Assembly (NCBI GenBank): GCA_030694465.1
Contig: JAUXYJ010000002.1
Coordinates: 62,001 to 126,000, forward strand
Direction: 5' to 3'
DNA length: 64,000 nucleotides
Origin: Deltaproteobacteria bacterium
GTDB lineage: Bacteria; Myxococcota_A; Polyangia; Polyangiales; Ga0077539
A model generated the notes under the pieces. That model worked only from the letters and a program-made list of their open reading frames with translations, was not told the origin of the DNA and did not search any database. Below are positions 33,231 through 41,237 of this stretch, in pieces. The position numbers and the translations under genes were made by a program. The stretch's first letter is position 1. The number at the start of each line of letters is the position of its first letter.

Positions 33231-33995
33231 ATGGCCGAAAAGACTGTCACCCTACGGATCAAGCGCGGCGTCGCGGACGAAGCAAGCACGTGGGAAGAGT
33301 TCAGTGTGGCGCTGCAACCCAACGCCAACGTGATCTCGTGCCTCATGGACATCCGCAAAAATCCAGTCACCAAGGACGGCAAGACCACCACGCCCGTCGC
33401 TTGGGACGCGGCGTGCCTCGAAGAAGTGTGCGGCTCGTGCACGGTGGTGATCAACGGGCGCGCGCGACAAGCGTGCAGCACCATGATCGCAGGCCCGCAT
33501 GGGATCGCGCCCAACGGCGAGACCATCACGGTCGAACCGATGAGCAAGTTTCCGCGCGTGCGTGACCTGGTCGTAGACCGAAGCCGCATGTTTGACGCGC
33601 TCAAACGCATCCGTGGCTGGGTCCAGATCGACGGATCACACGAGCTCGGCGCCGGCCCACGCGTCTCAGCATCCGATCAAGAGATCATGTACACGCTCTC
33701 GCGTTGCATGACCTGCGGCTGCTGCGTCGAGAGCTGCCCGAACTACAACGACCACTCGCCCTTCATTGGCCCCTTCGCCATCTCGTTGGTCCGCATGTAC
33801 AACATGCATCCATCGGGAAAAATGCAGGCCGGAGAACGCCTCGACAGCATCATGAGCGACGGCGGGATCGCCGACTGCGGCAAAGCGCAAAACTGCGTGA
33901 AGGTGTGCCCCAAAGAGATCCCGCTCATCGAGTCCATTGCGGTGATGGGCCGCGAGACGCTCAAGCGCGCGCTCTTCGGTTGGCTGCTCAAATAA
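33231..33995 (+). CDS. sdhB: Succinate dehydrogenase/fumarate reductase iron-sulfur subunit
   Basis: A 254-aa iron-sulfur subunit. The 2Fe-2S ligands are in CLEEVCGSCTVVINGRARQAC; the 4Fe-4S and 3Fe-4S clusters are held by CMTCGCCVESCPNY and CGKAQNCVKVCPKEIP. It passes electrons from SdhA to the quinone site of the anchor. Length and cluster spacing are normal for the type that pairs with a single cytochrome b subunit. AAGGAG lies 8 bases before the ATG. No anchor gene follows: the next gene, at 34032, is convergent and unrelated. SdhC must therefore be encoded elsewhere in the genome. Confidence 0.95.
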   Translation: MAEKTVTLRIKRGVADEASTWEEFSVALQPNANVISCLMDIRKNPVTKDGKTTTPVAWDAACLEEVCGSCTVVINGRARQACSTMIAGPHGIAPNGETITVEPMSKFPRVRDLVVDRSRMFDALKRIRGWVQIDGSHELGAGPRVSASDQEIMYTLSRCMTCGCCVESCPNYNDHSPFIGPFAISLVRMYNMHPSGKMQAGERLDSIMSDGGIADCGKAQNCVKVCPKEIPLIESIAVMGRETLKRALFGWLLK

Positions 33996-34031
33996 CAGAG
34001 CCCACGCGCTCTGCGTGAGCCCATCGTTGCG

Positions 34032-35276
34032 CTAGGTGAGGGTCGTGCGCGCGATGGTCCCGACGAGCTCAATGAGCCGCAGCAGGTGCGTGCCCACCGC
34101 GGGCTTGCCCGAGGTGAGCAGCGCGACCGAGAGGTCTCGGTCTGGATCCGCCCAGCACAATACATTGATAAATCCCAGGTGACCAAACGCGTTCGGGGTG
34201 CGCGCGCCGTAGAGACTCACGTGGTCTGCACCCAAGATCATCCCGAGCCCGTAGCGCACTGGCAGCACCACGGTGAAGTCAAACTCAAGCCAGCTCGACT
34301 CGTTGACAGCGCGGCGGATCGTGCGTGGCGCAAACACTTGTTTGCCCTCGTGCACGCCGTCATTGCGCATCATGGCAAAGAACTGTTGGGCCTCGTGGGC
34401 GGTCGCAACAAGGTTGCCGGCGGGGACAATCCCCGTGAGAAATCGCTCGTCGTTTGAGTACTCGACCGCGCGCTCAAAGGGCGCTCCCAGGGCGTGCGTC
34501 ACGACCTGCGCGATCCCCGGAGGCACAGGCCACCCAGTCATCGCGTTGCGCGCGACACGGTCAAGCTGATCACGCGCAACGCCGTAGCCAAACCACGTGA
34601 GCCCCATCGGCTCGGCGATCTCTTCACGCACAAGCGTCCGCACGTCTTTGCCGCTCACGCGACGTACGATCTCACCGAGGATAAATCCGCCGGTGATCGC
34701 GTGGTACGCGAGCTTGCGACCGGGGCGCATCGTGGGCTTGGCGTCACACAAAAGACTGATAATCCGTGGCCAATCGGTGAGCAGATCAAGGTCGTTGTGC
34801 TCACCCGCGACCGTCGGGATCCCCGCGCGATGGGTCAGCACATGGCGGATCGTCACCTTGTCTTTGCCGTGCTTTGCAAACTCGGGGATGTACTCACACA
34901 CCCGATCATCGATGTGCAAAAGCCCTCGATCGTCGAGCATGTGGACCAGCATCGCGGTTACCGCTTTGGACGCAGAGAACAAGCAAAACGGCGAGTCCAC
35001 TCGCACGCGCTCAAGCGGAACACCCGCCTCGTGCTCACCAGGCCCCGCGCCGCGCAGGTGCCCAATCGCGCGCTCTAAGACCACGTGCCCGCGGCGCTCA
35101 ATGCACAGCGAAATCGCTGGCTGAGTCCCGGTCTTATAGAGCGCCTCGACCCCCGCCCAGATGCGCTCGACGTCCGACCGCATGAGCCCCGCGTGATGCG
35201 CGCTCACCTCCCGTGGAGAGACCTCGGTGACCTCTGCAAGAGACGACGCGACTCGAACCCAACGCTGCACACTCAT
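34032..35276 (-). CDS. Serine hydrolase of the class C beta-lactamase/esterase family
   Basis: A 414-aa protein starting at ATG 35276. The S-x-x-K nucleophile motif is FSASKAVTAML (Ser101, Lys104, counting S-A-S-K from 101), the tyrosine motif is KLAYHAITGG (Tyr191), and later strands include FGHLGFINVLCWADPDRDL, where His-x-Gly is the KTG-like triad element. This is the EstB/class C beta-lactamase fold; most such bacterial proteins are esterases or peptidases. There is no signal peptide, so it is probably not a resistance enzyme acting in the periplasm. It is divergent from the molybdopterin oxidoreductase gene, with 77 bases between starts. Substrate unknown. Confidence 0.82.
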   Translation of the reverse strand: MSVQRWVRVASSLAEVTEVSPREVSAHHAGLMRSDVERIWAGVEALYKTGTQPAISLCIERRGHVVLERAIGHLRGAGPGEHEAGVPLERVRVDSPFCLFSASKAVTAMLVHMLDDRGLLHIDDRVCEYIPEFAKHGKDKVTIRHVLTHRAGIPTVAGEHNDLDLLTDWPRIISLLCDAKPTMRPGRKLAYHAITGGFILGEIVRRVSGKDVRTLVREEIAEPMGLTWFGYGVARDQLDRVARNAMTGWPVPPGIAQVVTHALGAPFERAVEYSNDERFLTGIVPAGNLVATAHEAQQFFAMMRNDGVHEGKQVFAPRTIRRAVNESSWLEFDFTVVLPVRYGLGMILGADHVSLYGARTPNAFGHLGFINVLCWADPDRDLSVALLTSGKPAVGTHLLRLIELVGTIARTTLT

Positions 35277-35353
35277 CGTTGCCAAAGAGCATCGCATAGA
35301 GCGCATTGCACCACAGCCATGGATCGCAGCCTGCGATACGCTCGCGGTCCGTT

Positions 35354-37531
35354 ATGGCACAACACGCGCTGTCAACTTGTACCCTCTGCGAGGCGGCCTG
35401 CGGGATCGTCGTGACCCACCACGAAGGACAGGTCGAGCGCATCGTAGGTGACGAAAAAGACCCGCAGTCACTAGGATATATCTGCCCCAAAGCGATAGCC
35501 CTCGCGGACCTGCACCACGACCCCGATCGCCTCCGTCGGCCTCTGGTACGTGCCAACCGCGACGAGCCCTTTCGCGAGGCCACGTGGGCCGAGGCGCTGC
35601 GCTTGGCAGGCGAGCAGCTCGCGAATGTGCAGCACACCCACGGTCGCGACGCACTCGCGGTGTACTACGGCAACCCAGTCGCCCATAACCTGGGCTTGCT
35701 GACACACGGGCTCGCGTTTACGCGAGCGCTAAGGACGCGCAATTTGTACTCGGCGAGCAGCGCGGACCAGTTTCCGCAGATGCTCGCGAGCGAGCGAATG
35801 TACGGGCATTTTGGCTTGATCCCGGTGCCCGACATCGACCGAACACAGTATCTGCTCGTCATCGGGGCGAACCCCATTGTGTCCAACGGCTCGATCATGA
35901 CCGCCCCCGACATGCGTCGCCGGATCCAAGATCTGCGCGCGCGCGGAGGCCGCTTGGTGGTGCTCGATCCGCGTCGAACCGAGACCGCAGAGCTCGCGGA
36001 CGAGCACCATTTTGTGCGCCCTGGGACCGACGCGTTCGTGCTCGCCTCGATGCTCCACGTGCTCGTCCAAGAGGGCCGCGTGCGACTGGGGCCCCTCGGT
36101 CCGATCACCGACGGCGTCCACGCGGTCGGGCGGGCGCTGCTGCCTTTTAGCCCCGACGCGACGGCCTCGCAGACGGGGCTTAGCGCCGAGGTGGTCACGC
36201 GATTGGCTAGGGATTTTGCATCGCAATCAAGCAGCGTTGCGTACGGACGCCTTGGGCTCTGCACCCAAGAGCACGGCACCCTCGCGTCGTGGCTCTTGCA
36301 GCTGCTGAACCTCTTCGCAGGTCGACTGGACGCCGTGGGTGGCGCGATGTTCACAAAGCCCGCGTTTGATCTGCTGGGTTTGCTCGAGCGCGTGGGCGTG
36401 GGCCAGGGCTTCGATCGGTGGCGTACACGCGTGCGAGGTCTGCGCGAAATCGCTGGCGAATCTCCCGTCGCGACGCTCGCAGACGAGATCGAGACACCCG
36501 GCCGCGGCCAGGTCCGCGCGCTGTTGACCATCGCCGGAAACCCCGTGCTCTCAGCGCCCAATGGACAGCGACTGGATCGTGCCCTGCGCGGTCTCGATTT
36601 TGTCGTCTGTGTTGACAGCTACCTCAACGAGACCACGCGCCACGCGAACGTGATTTTACCGCCCGTTTCGCAGCTCGAACGGGGTCACTATGACCTCGCC
36701 CTCCAGGTCTTTGCCGTGCGCAATGGCGCCAAGTACAGCCCACCGGTGCTGCAAAAGAGCCCTGGGTCGCTGCACGACTGGGAGATCCTCACGCACCTGA
36801 GCGCGTGGTTGCTCTTGCCCAAACACACACCAGAGAGCCTCCGCACCGCGACGCTCAGCGCCGCCCTGAAGGTCACGCCAGAGCACATTTTGGACGCTGG
36901 GTTGCGCGCAGGACCCTACAAGTTGACGCTCGATTCACTCAGAAAAAATCCACACGGAATCGACCTTGGAGCGCTCACCCCGAGGCTCCCAAGCATCCTG
37001 GGCACGCCTCGCAAACGCATCCGCGCTGCGCCCCCACGCTGCCTCAGCGAGCTCTCTCGGCTCGCCGTGACAGTGCACGACCTCGAGCCCGCGTCCGACG
37101 CGCTCTTGCTCGTGGGGCGTAGGCATCTTCGGAGCAATAACAGCTGGCTCCACAACAGCCACCGCTTGGTCAAGGGCCCCGAACGCTGCGTCTTGCTCGT
37201 GCACCCCGAGGACGCACTTCGACGCGGAATCACTGACAAATCCCTAGCAACTGTAAAATCACGCGTCGGCGAAGTCCGCGTCCGTTGCGCGCTCACAGAC
37301 GAGATCATGAAGGGCGTCGTGAGCCTCCCTCACGGCTGGGGTCACACGCACGCGGGCTTACGCATGGGCGTCGCACAAGCCCACGCAGGCGTGAGCCTCA
37401 ACGACCTCACCGACGACCTCCAGCTCGATCGATTGAGTGGCACCGCAGGCTTCTCGGCGGTCGCAGTTGTCGTCTCTCCAGCCTCGCAACAAGACCCGCC
37501 AGTGCTACCCTCCGAGGCCCCCCATGAGTGA
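35354..37531 (+). CDS. Molybdopterin-dependent oxidoreductase (formate-dehydrogenase-like)
   Basis: A 725-aa enzyme of the DMSO-reductase family. Cys9, Cys12, Cys16 and Cys44 (CTLCEAACG...GYICPKA) bind a 4Fe-4S cluster. VYYGNPVAHNLG, LLVIGANPIVSNG, LVVLDPRRTETAELAD and FVRPGTDAFVLASML are the usual cofactor-binding stretches, with ALLTIAGNPVLSAPNG and NETTRHANVILPP later and a C-terminal MopB-type barrel (NSWLHNSHRLVKG). No Tat signal is present, so it is cytosolic. Relatives are annotated as formate dehydrogenase-like or as unknown; no electron-transfer subunit is adjacent. Its stop overlaps the next start by 8 bases. Confidence 0.88.
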   Translation: MAQHALSTCTLCEAACGIVVTHHEGQVERIVGDEKDPQSLGYICPKAIALADLHHDPDRLRRPLVRANRDEPFREATWAEALRLAGEQLANVQHTHGRDALAVYYGNPVAHNLGLLTHGLAFTRALRTRNLYSASSADQFPQMLASERMYGHFGLIPVPDIDRTQYLLVIGANPIVSNGSIMTAPDMRRRIQDLRARGGRLVVLDPRRTETAELADEHHFVRPGTDAFVLASMLHVLVQEGRVRLGPLGPITDGVHAVGRALLPFSPDATASQTGLSAEVVTRLARDFASQSSSVAYGRLGLCTQEHGTLASWLLQLLNLFAGRLDAVGGAMFTKPAFDLLGLLERVGVGQGFDRWRTRVRGLREIAGESPVATLADEIETPGRGQVRALLTIAGNPVLSAPNGQRLDRALRGLDFVVCVDSYLNETTRHANVILPPVSQLERGHYDLALQVFAVRNGAKYSPPVLQKSPGSLHDWEILTHLSAWLLLPKHTPESLRTATLSAALKVTPEHILDAGLRAGPYKLTLDSLRKNPHGIDLGALTPRLPSILGTPRKRIRAAPPRCLSELSRLAVTVHDLEPASDALLLVGRRHLRSNNSWLHNSHRLVKGPERCVLLVHPEDALRRGITDKSLATVKSRVGEVRVRCALTDEIMKGVVSLPHGWGHTHAGLRMGVAQAHAGVSLNDLTDDLQLDRLSGTAGFSAVAVVVSPASQQDPPVLPSEAPHE

Positions 37532-38000
37532 TGCCTCCGAGTCCCCAAGTTCTCCTACGCCCGTGCACGTGAGCGAGCGCACAATCGACGGACCCAGCGC
37601 TACGGACTGTATCATTCGATCAGCTAAATTGCAGGACTGCGCGATCGAAGATGCCAAGCTCTCCGACGTCCAGTTCAAGCGCATTACGCTCGACGATGTG
37701 GGCTTTGAAGAGGCCCAGTTTCATAACGTCGCGATGCCCCAGAGCCAGTGGCGTGATGTCTCACTCAAGGCCGCCACGATGACCGACGTGACGCTCGAAC
37801 AGGTCACCCTGCGCGACGTCAACATGACCCACGCGACGCTCCAAGACGTCGACCTCTCGGACTCGGTCTTGACCGATGTCTCTCTGCGCAACGTGGTGAT
37901 CACCGACGCAGACATCACCGGCCTCGTGATTGATGGACACGCCATCGATGCGCTCATCGCCGACGCGATCGCGCGGGCCAAATCCGCGGGGCAACCGTGA
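37524..38000 (+). CDS. Pentapeptide-repeat protein
   Basis: A 158-aa protein. From about residue 25 to 140 every fifth residue is hydrophobic in the A/V-x-L/V/M-x-D/N pattern of pentapeptide repeats (SAKLQDCAIEDAKLSDVQF, then TMTDVTLEQVTLRDVNMT, then LSDSVLTDVSLRNVVIT), which fold into a right-handed quadrilateral beta-helix. Such proteins can bind DNA gyrase as DNA mimics or serve as scaffolds; nothing here distinguishes these. The ATG at 37524 lies 8 bases inside the end of the molybdopterin oxidoreductase gene, so translation is coupled. A following helix (IDALIADAIARAKSAG) caps the repeat. Confidence 0.84.
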   Translation: MSDASESPSSPTPVHVSERTIDGPSATDCIIRSAKLQDCAIEDAKLSDVQFKRITLDDVGFEEAQFHNVAMPQSQWRDVSLKAATMTDVTLEQVTLRDVNMTHATLQDVDLSDSVLTDVSLRNVVITDADITGLVIDGHAIDALIADAIARAKSAGQP

Positions 38001-38731
38001 CCAGCGAAGACCAACGCCTCGCGATCGCAAACCTCTTCGCGCTCGCCCAGGCCGCGATGCGCAGCCAAGACGCAGCCCGCCACCGCAGCTACCTGGACTC
38101 GCTCGCGGATCTGGCCCCAGACGGTCCCGACGTGGCGCCAGACCCCCGCGATGACCAAGCGATCGTCCCGCAGATCGAAGACCGCCACGCGCAGCGACGC
38201 ATGGGAGCACAAATCCGTGGTGTTTTGCTGGGCGCTGGCGCGCACACAGACTCTGTTCTGCGCGAGGTCGTCGGCCTCGTTCGCGCCCTCGACGGCGCCT
38301 CGCAGTGGAGCGAAAAGCACTGGAGCACCAAGCTTGAGCCCGCACTCACCGCGACCCGCGCCGACCTGGCCCAGGACATCGTCTGGATGCGCCCCATCGT
38401 GACCCCTCTGAGCGGCGCTACGGCCGACTGGCTGCGCCGCTGGGGTGGTCTGCGCTCGCTTGAGCTCAACGCGTTTGTAGCCGCTTTTACGCGCGATCAG
38501 ACGCACCCTGGCGCGACCACTGCGACCAGCCGTGGTCCCGACGCAGGCGCGCTTCGGCACGCGCTCGCCGTGGCGCAAGCGGGGCTTGCCCTCGCGGCAC
38601 CCTCGGACAACGACCCGCTGCTGATTGACCAGCTCCGCCGCGAGGCGGTCCGCGTGGAGTCAGCGCTGGTGCCGCTGTTAGCCAACTTAGTCGCTCAGCT
38701 TCGGGCTCATCCGGCGACGTCGCCGGGTTGA
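37997..38731 (+). CDS. Helical hypothetical protein
   Basis: A 244-aa protein that I do not recognise. It starts at GTG 37997, overlapping the pentapeptide gene stop by four bases. It is mainly helical: QRLAIANLFALAQAAMRSQ, TDSVLREVVGLVRALDGA, LELNAFVAAFTRDQT, RHALAVAQAGLALAAP and ALVPLLANLVAQLRAHP. No signal peptide, membrane segment or motif is seen. It is the third gene of the molybdopterin oxidoreductase operon. The last codons lie within a 16-base palindrome (38711-38726), so the protein ends HPATSPG; that tail may be a by-product of the palindrome. Confidence 0.5.
   Translation: MTSEDQRLAIANLFALAQAAMRSQDAARHRSYLDSLADLAPDGPDVAPDPRDDQAIVPQIEDRHAQRRMGAQIRGVLLGAGAHTDSVLREVVGLVRALDGASQWSEKHWSTKLEPALTATRADLAQDIVWMRPIVTPLSGATADWLRRWGGLRSLELNAFVAAFTRDQTHPGATTATSRGPDAGALRHALAVAQAGLALAAPSDNDPLLIDQLRREAVRVESALVPLLANLVAQLRAHPATSPG
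38711..38726. terminator. 16-bp palindrome at a convergent gene end
   Basis: CCGGCGACGTCGCCGG, identical to the copies at 9013 and 29610. It overlaps the last codons of the gene ending at 38731 and lies just before the stop of the convergent gene (38733). The position at a tail-to-tail junction fits a two-way terminator hairpin, but no T run follows. Confidence 0.4.
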
Positions 38732-38732
38732 C

Positions 38733-39812
38733 TCAGCCCTGCAACAACACAAGCCCCATCGCCGCGTACGCTTCGTACGACGGCGGCTCGAGGTACGCGC
38801 ACAGAGGGAGATAGGCCTCGGCAAATCCCCGGAGGATCAGCCGCGCCGCCCAGTCGAGCATCCCGCGCCGTGTCCGCGCCTCGATCTCGCCGAGGCTCGC
38901 CTCGATGTCGATCGGCGAGAGGCCCTGCGCGCTCGCCTGCTCGGGCTCTCTCACGCAGGCCTCGCGCAGCGCCGTGAGCGCCGCCCGCGTGCGGGCATAG
39001 TCACTCTGAAGTCCACCGACGTCGTGCAGCCAGCGCTCGGGAGCCATCGCGACGCCCGCTCCAAATCCACGCACTTCGCGCAACCATCGCCGCGCGGCGT
39101 CCACAAAGGGCTGCTCGTAATCGTTGCCGATTTTCATCGGAGCGATCGATCGCCGAAGCGCGATGCGGGCCTCGTGAAACTCTCCCTGAGCGTACAGCCC
39201 CGCGGCGGCACCGAGCCACACCGGGGGGGGCCGCAAGAGCTCTTCGGACTCTTCGGCGAGCTCGATCAGCGCTGTCGCCGCGCTCACATCGCCGCCAAAA
39301 TAAAGCCGCAAGAGCGCAGACCACATCCGCGCGTCCACATCGTCTGGGTCAAGCGCGAGGGCAGCGCGCACGCTCTGCAACGCGGCCATAAACTGCCCCG
39401 ACGCGCACAACGCTGTCGCCAAATGTCGCTCAACAAACGCGACCTGTGGCGCCATCTCGCGCGCCGCACAGAGCGCCCACGCGGCCTCTTGGGCGTGCGC
39501 CAAAGGATCACTCTCTCGCAACAAAACCACACCCAATGCGACGTAGGCGCTCGCGTGCTCGGGGTAAGCCTCGATCGTCTCACGGAGCCTACGGGCGCCG
39601 TTGACCAGGTCCCCGGCGAGCGCGCGCGCGACCGCCGCCCCGACGAGCGCATCAGGGTCGTCTCCGTCTCGCGCGGCCTCGTCAAACGAGCGCGCCGCGC
39701 GTGAGAGAATCCCCGGAGAAGCGCCCTTGCTCCAGGTGAGACGGGCCTCTTCGAGGGCCATCACGCCGTACTCAAACGGGCTGCCAATCACCGGTCCAAA
39801 CGAGTGACGCAT
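38733..39812 (-). CDS. TPR-repeat protein
   Basis: A 359-aa protein with at least four tetratricopeptide-like helix pairs between residues 30 and 190, for example LSRAARSFDEAARDGDDPDA, LRETIEAYPEHASAYVALGV, ERHLATALCASGQFMAALQS and AALALDPDDVDARMWSALL. Further helices follow without clear repeats. TPR arrays bind protein partners, and no catalytic domain is present. It begins one base after the end of the upstream gene (39814-41028), so the two form an operon and may act as a pair. No signal peptide is visible; the N-terminus MRHSFGPVIGSPFEYG is soluble. Confidence 0.68.
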   Translation of the reverse strand: MRHSFGPVIGSPFEYGVMALEEARLTWSKGASPGILSRAARSFDEAARDGDDPDALVGAAVARALAGDLVNGARRLRETIEAYPEHASAYVALGVVLLRESDPLAHAQEAAWALCAAREMAPQVAFVERHLATALCASGQFMAALQSVRAALALDPDDVDARMWSALLRLYFGGDVSAATALIELAEESEELLRPPPVWLGAAAGLYAQGEFHEARIALRRSIAPMKIGNDYEQPFVDAARRWLREVRGFGAGVAMAPERWLHDVGGLQSDYARTRAALTALREACVREPEQASAQGLSPIDIEASLGEIEARTRRGMLDWAARLILRGFAEAYLPLCAYLEPPSYEAYAAMGLVLLQG

Positions 39813-39813
39813 C

Positions 39814-41028
39814 TCAGATCTCTCCTTGGGACCACAGAATTTTTTCGGCCTGCGAGCGCGGTGGATTTGCGCTCTTCAGGGCGGTCTCGATTTCGCAGAA
39901 AGCGAGCGCCCCCCGCAGCCGATGGTAGAGCCGCACGATCCTCCGTGCGAACGCGTCGACCTCTTCGCGCGCTGCGCGGTCTTGCACAAACCAGTCGAGC
40001 AAAAACTCGCCCGCGGCGTTGCGAGCCTCCATCGCGGCGCGTCCCGCACGGCTCGGCTCGGGGCCCAGCGCGCGTTTATGATCCAAGCCGTCGTCGTCAT
40101 CGAACTGCGCGGTCGCCGCGGCGAGCCAGTGCCTAATCGAGACCGCCGCGTGGTCTCTCGATGCCGAGCAACGCAAGTGCATCCAGCGTAGGTGCATGGG
40201 CATCCGCGCGCTCTCTGCGAGATCTCTTGCGCTGAAGGTAAACAGCCTCGGGAGCCATTTGCGCGCGCCGGTCATTTCGCGATCTACCAGCGAAACAAGC
40301 CGCTCTTTAGAGCTGTCTTCGCCGTTTACAAAGAACGCCGTCTCGGCGAGCCAGAGCGACGCGCCGTCGAGCTCGCCCTCCTCAAGGAGATCACGCAGAG
40401 CATCGAGGCCTGAGAATCGCCTCGCCAAGACCCAGTCAAACCACGCCCGCGCCACGCGGCTCGCGCGATCATTCTGGGTGCAGAGCAACGCGTAGTGCTC
40501 TCGCCAAGCAGAATAGTCTCCGCCGCCCATGCCCAGCGCGAGCTGCGCTTCGTGATGCACCGGACGACAGTGCGCGAACACCCTCGCGACGCTCTCACGA
40601 GTGCTATCACTGGCGCCCAAGAGCCCAACGTAGGCCAGCGGGATCTTCGCGAGCGCCGCCCGCACAGGCTCTCCGATGTCTTTGTTTACGAAGTCCGCCA
40701 AGTGCGCGAGCGGGGCCATTTTGAGGGCGGGATGTTGGTGCAGCGTGAGCACATGATCCACGCTGCGCACGTCGGCGCCTTCGCCTAGCGCCACGGCGAG
40801 GTTGGCCAGGGCGCGGACGCCTTCGTCTCGCGTCGGGCCCAAGCCAAAGAGCGGAACATACCGCCCCGAACGAAGCGCAACGAGCTCTGGGATGCCAGCC
40901 GGGGCCTTCATCACGCTGACAATGGGCACCGCCGAAGGCGCGAGCCCGGCCTCGGCTGCGGAGGCCTCAGAGACAGGCTCATTCCATGGAGCTGAGGGGT
41001 CAAGCCACGAAACGGGTGAAGACGTCAC
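39814..41028 (-). CDS. Hypothetical protein, operon partner of the TPR protein
   Basis: A 404-aa protein without recognised domain. The GTG at 41028 is chosen because AAAGG lies 6 bases upstream; a TTG two codons earlier is the alternative. An N-terminal alpha/beta part (AVPIVSVMKAPAGIPELVAL, LANLAVALGEGADVRSVDHV) is followed by a long helical part (RVFAHCRPVHHEAQLALG, RVARAWFDWVLARRFSG, HAAVSIRHWLAAATAQFDDDDG). The HEAT-like helices suggest a protein-binding scaffold. A possible link with the TPR protein is suggested only by their adjacency. Nothing in it points to a known pathway, and no signal peptide is present. Confidence 0.5.
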   Translation of the reverse strand: MTSSPVSWLDPSAPWNEPVSEASAAEAGLAPSAVPIVSVMKAPAGIPELVALRSGRYVPLFGLGPTRDEGVRALANLAVALGEGADVRSVDHVLTLHQHPALKMAPLAHLADFVNKDIGEPVRAALAKIPLAYVGLLGASDSTRESVARVFAHCRPVHHEAQLALGMGGGDYSAWREHYALLCTQNDRASRVARAWFDWVLARRFSGLDALRDLLEEGELDGASLWLAETAFFVNGEDSSKERLVSLVDREMTGARKWLPRLFTFSARDLAESARMPMHLRWMHLRCSASRDHAAVSIRHWLAAATAQFDDDDGLDHKRALGPEPSRAGRAAMEARNAAGEFLLDWFVQDRAAREEVDAFARRIVRLYHRLRGALAFCEIETALKSANPPRSQAEKILWSQGEI

Positions 41029-41062
41029 GGCCAACCTTTTGCGTGTGGGTGACAGTACATTC

Positions 41063-41076
41063 GCCTGCGGTTTTGC
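41063..41076. promoter_or_regulatory. CTGC-N6-GCAG inverted repeat in a divergent intergenic region
   Basis: CTGCGGTTTTGCAG, two 4-base arms round an AT-rich core, between the divergent genes starting at 41028 and about 41238. Similar elements, CTGCG-N-WWTTGCAG in general form, are at 48143-48156 and 50952-50965, all in intergenic DNA. It may be a regulator site shared by several genes. Confidence 0.3.
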
Positions 41077-41237
41077 AGCGATTTCGTGAGCCGTATGCTC
41101 TCAAACATCTGCTGCAACGAAGTGGCGACACCGCAGACGCGCCCACCAAAACAACAGCCAATCTTGTATCACAGCCACACCGCGAGCGAGCCTACATTTG
41201 CGCGCACGACCCAGCCGACCCAGCCGAGCCAGCGCTG

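Noticed and set aside
37524-38000. Quinolone-resistance (Qnr/MfpA-type) assignment for the pentapeptide protein
   Set aside because: Pentapeptide repeats alone do not show gyrase binding, and the context is a molybdopterin oxidoreductase operon.
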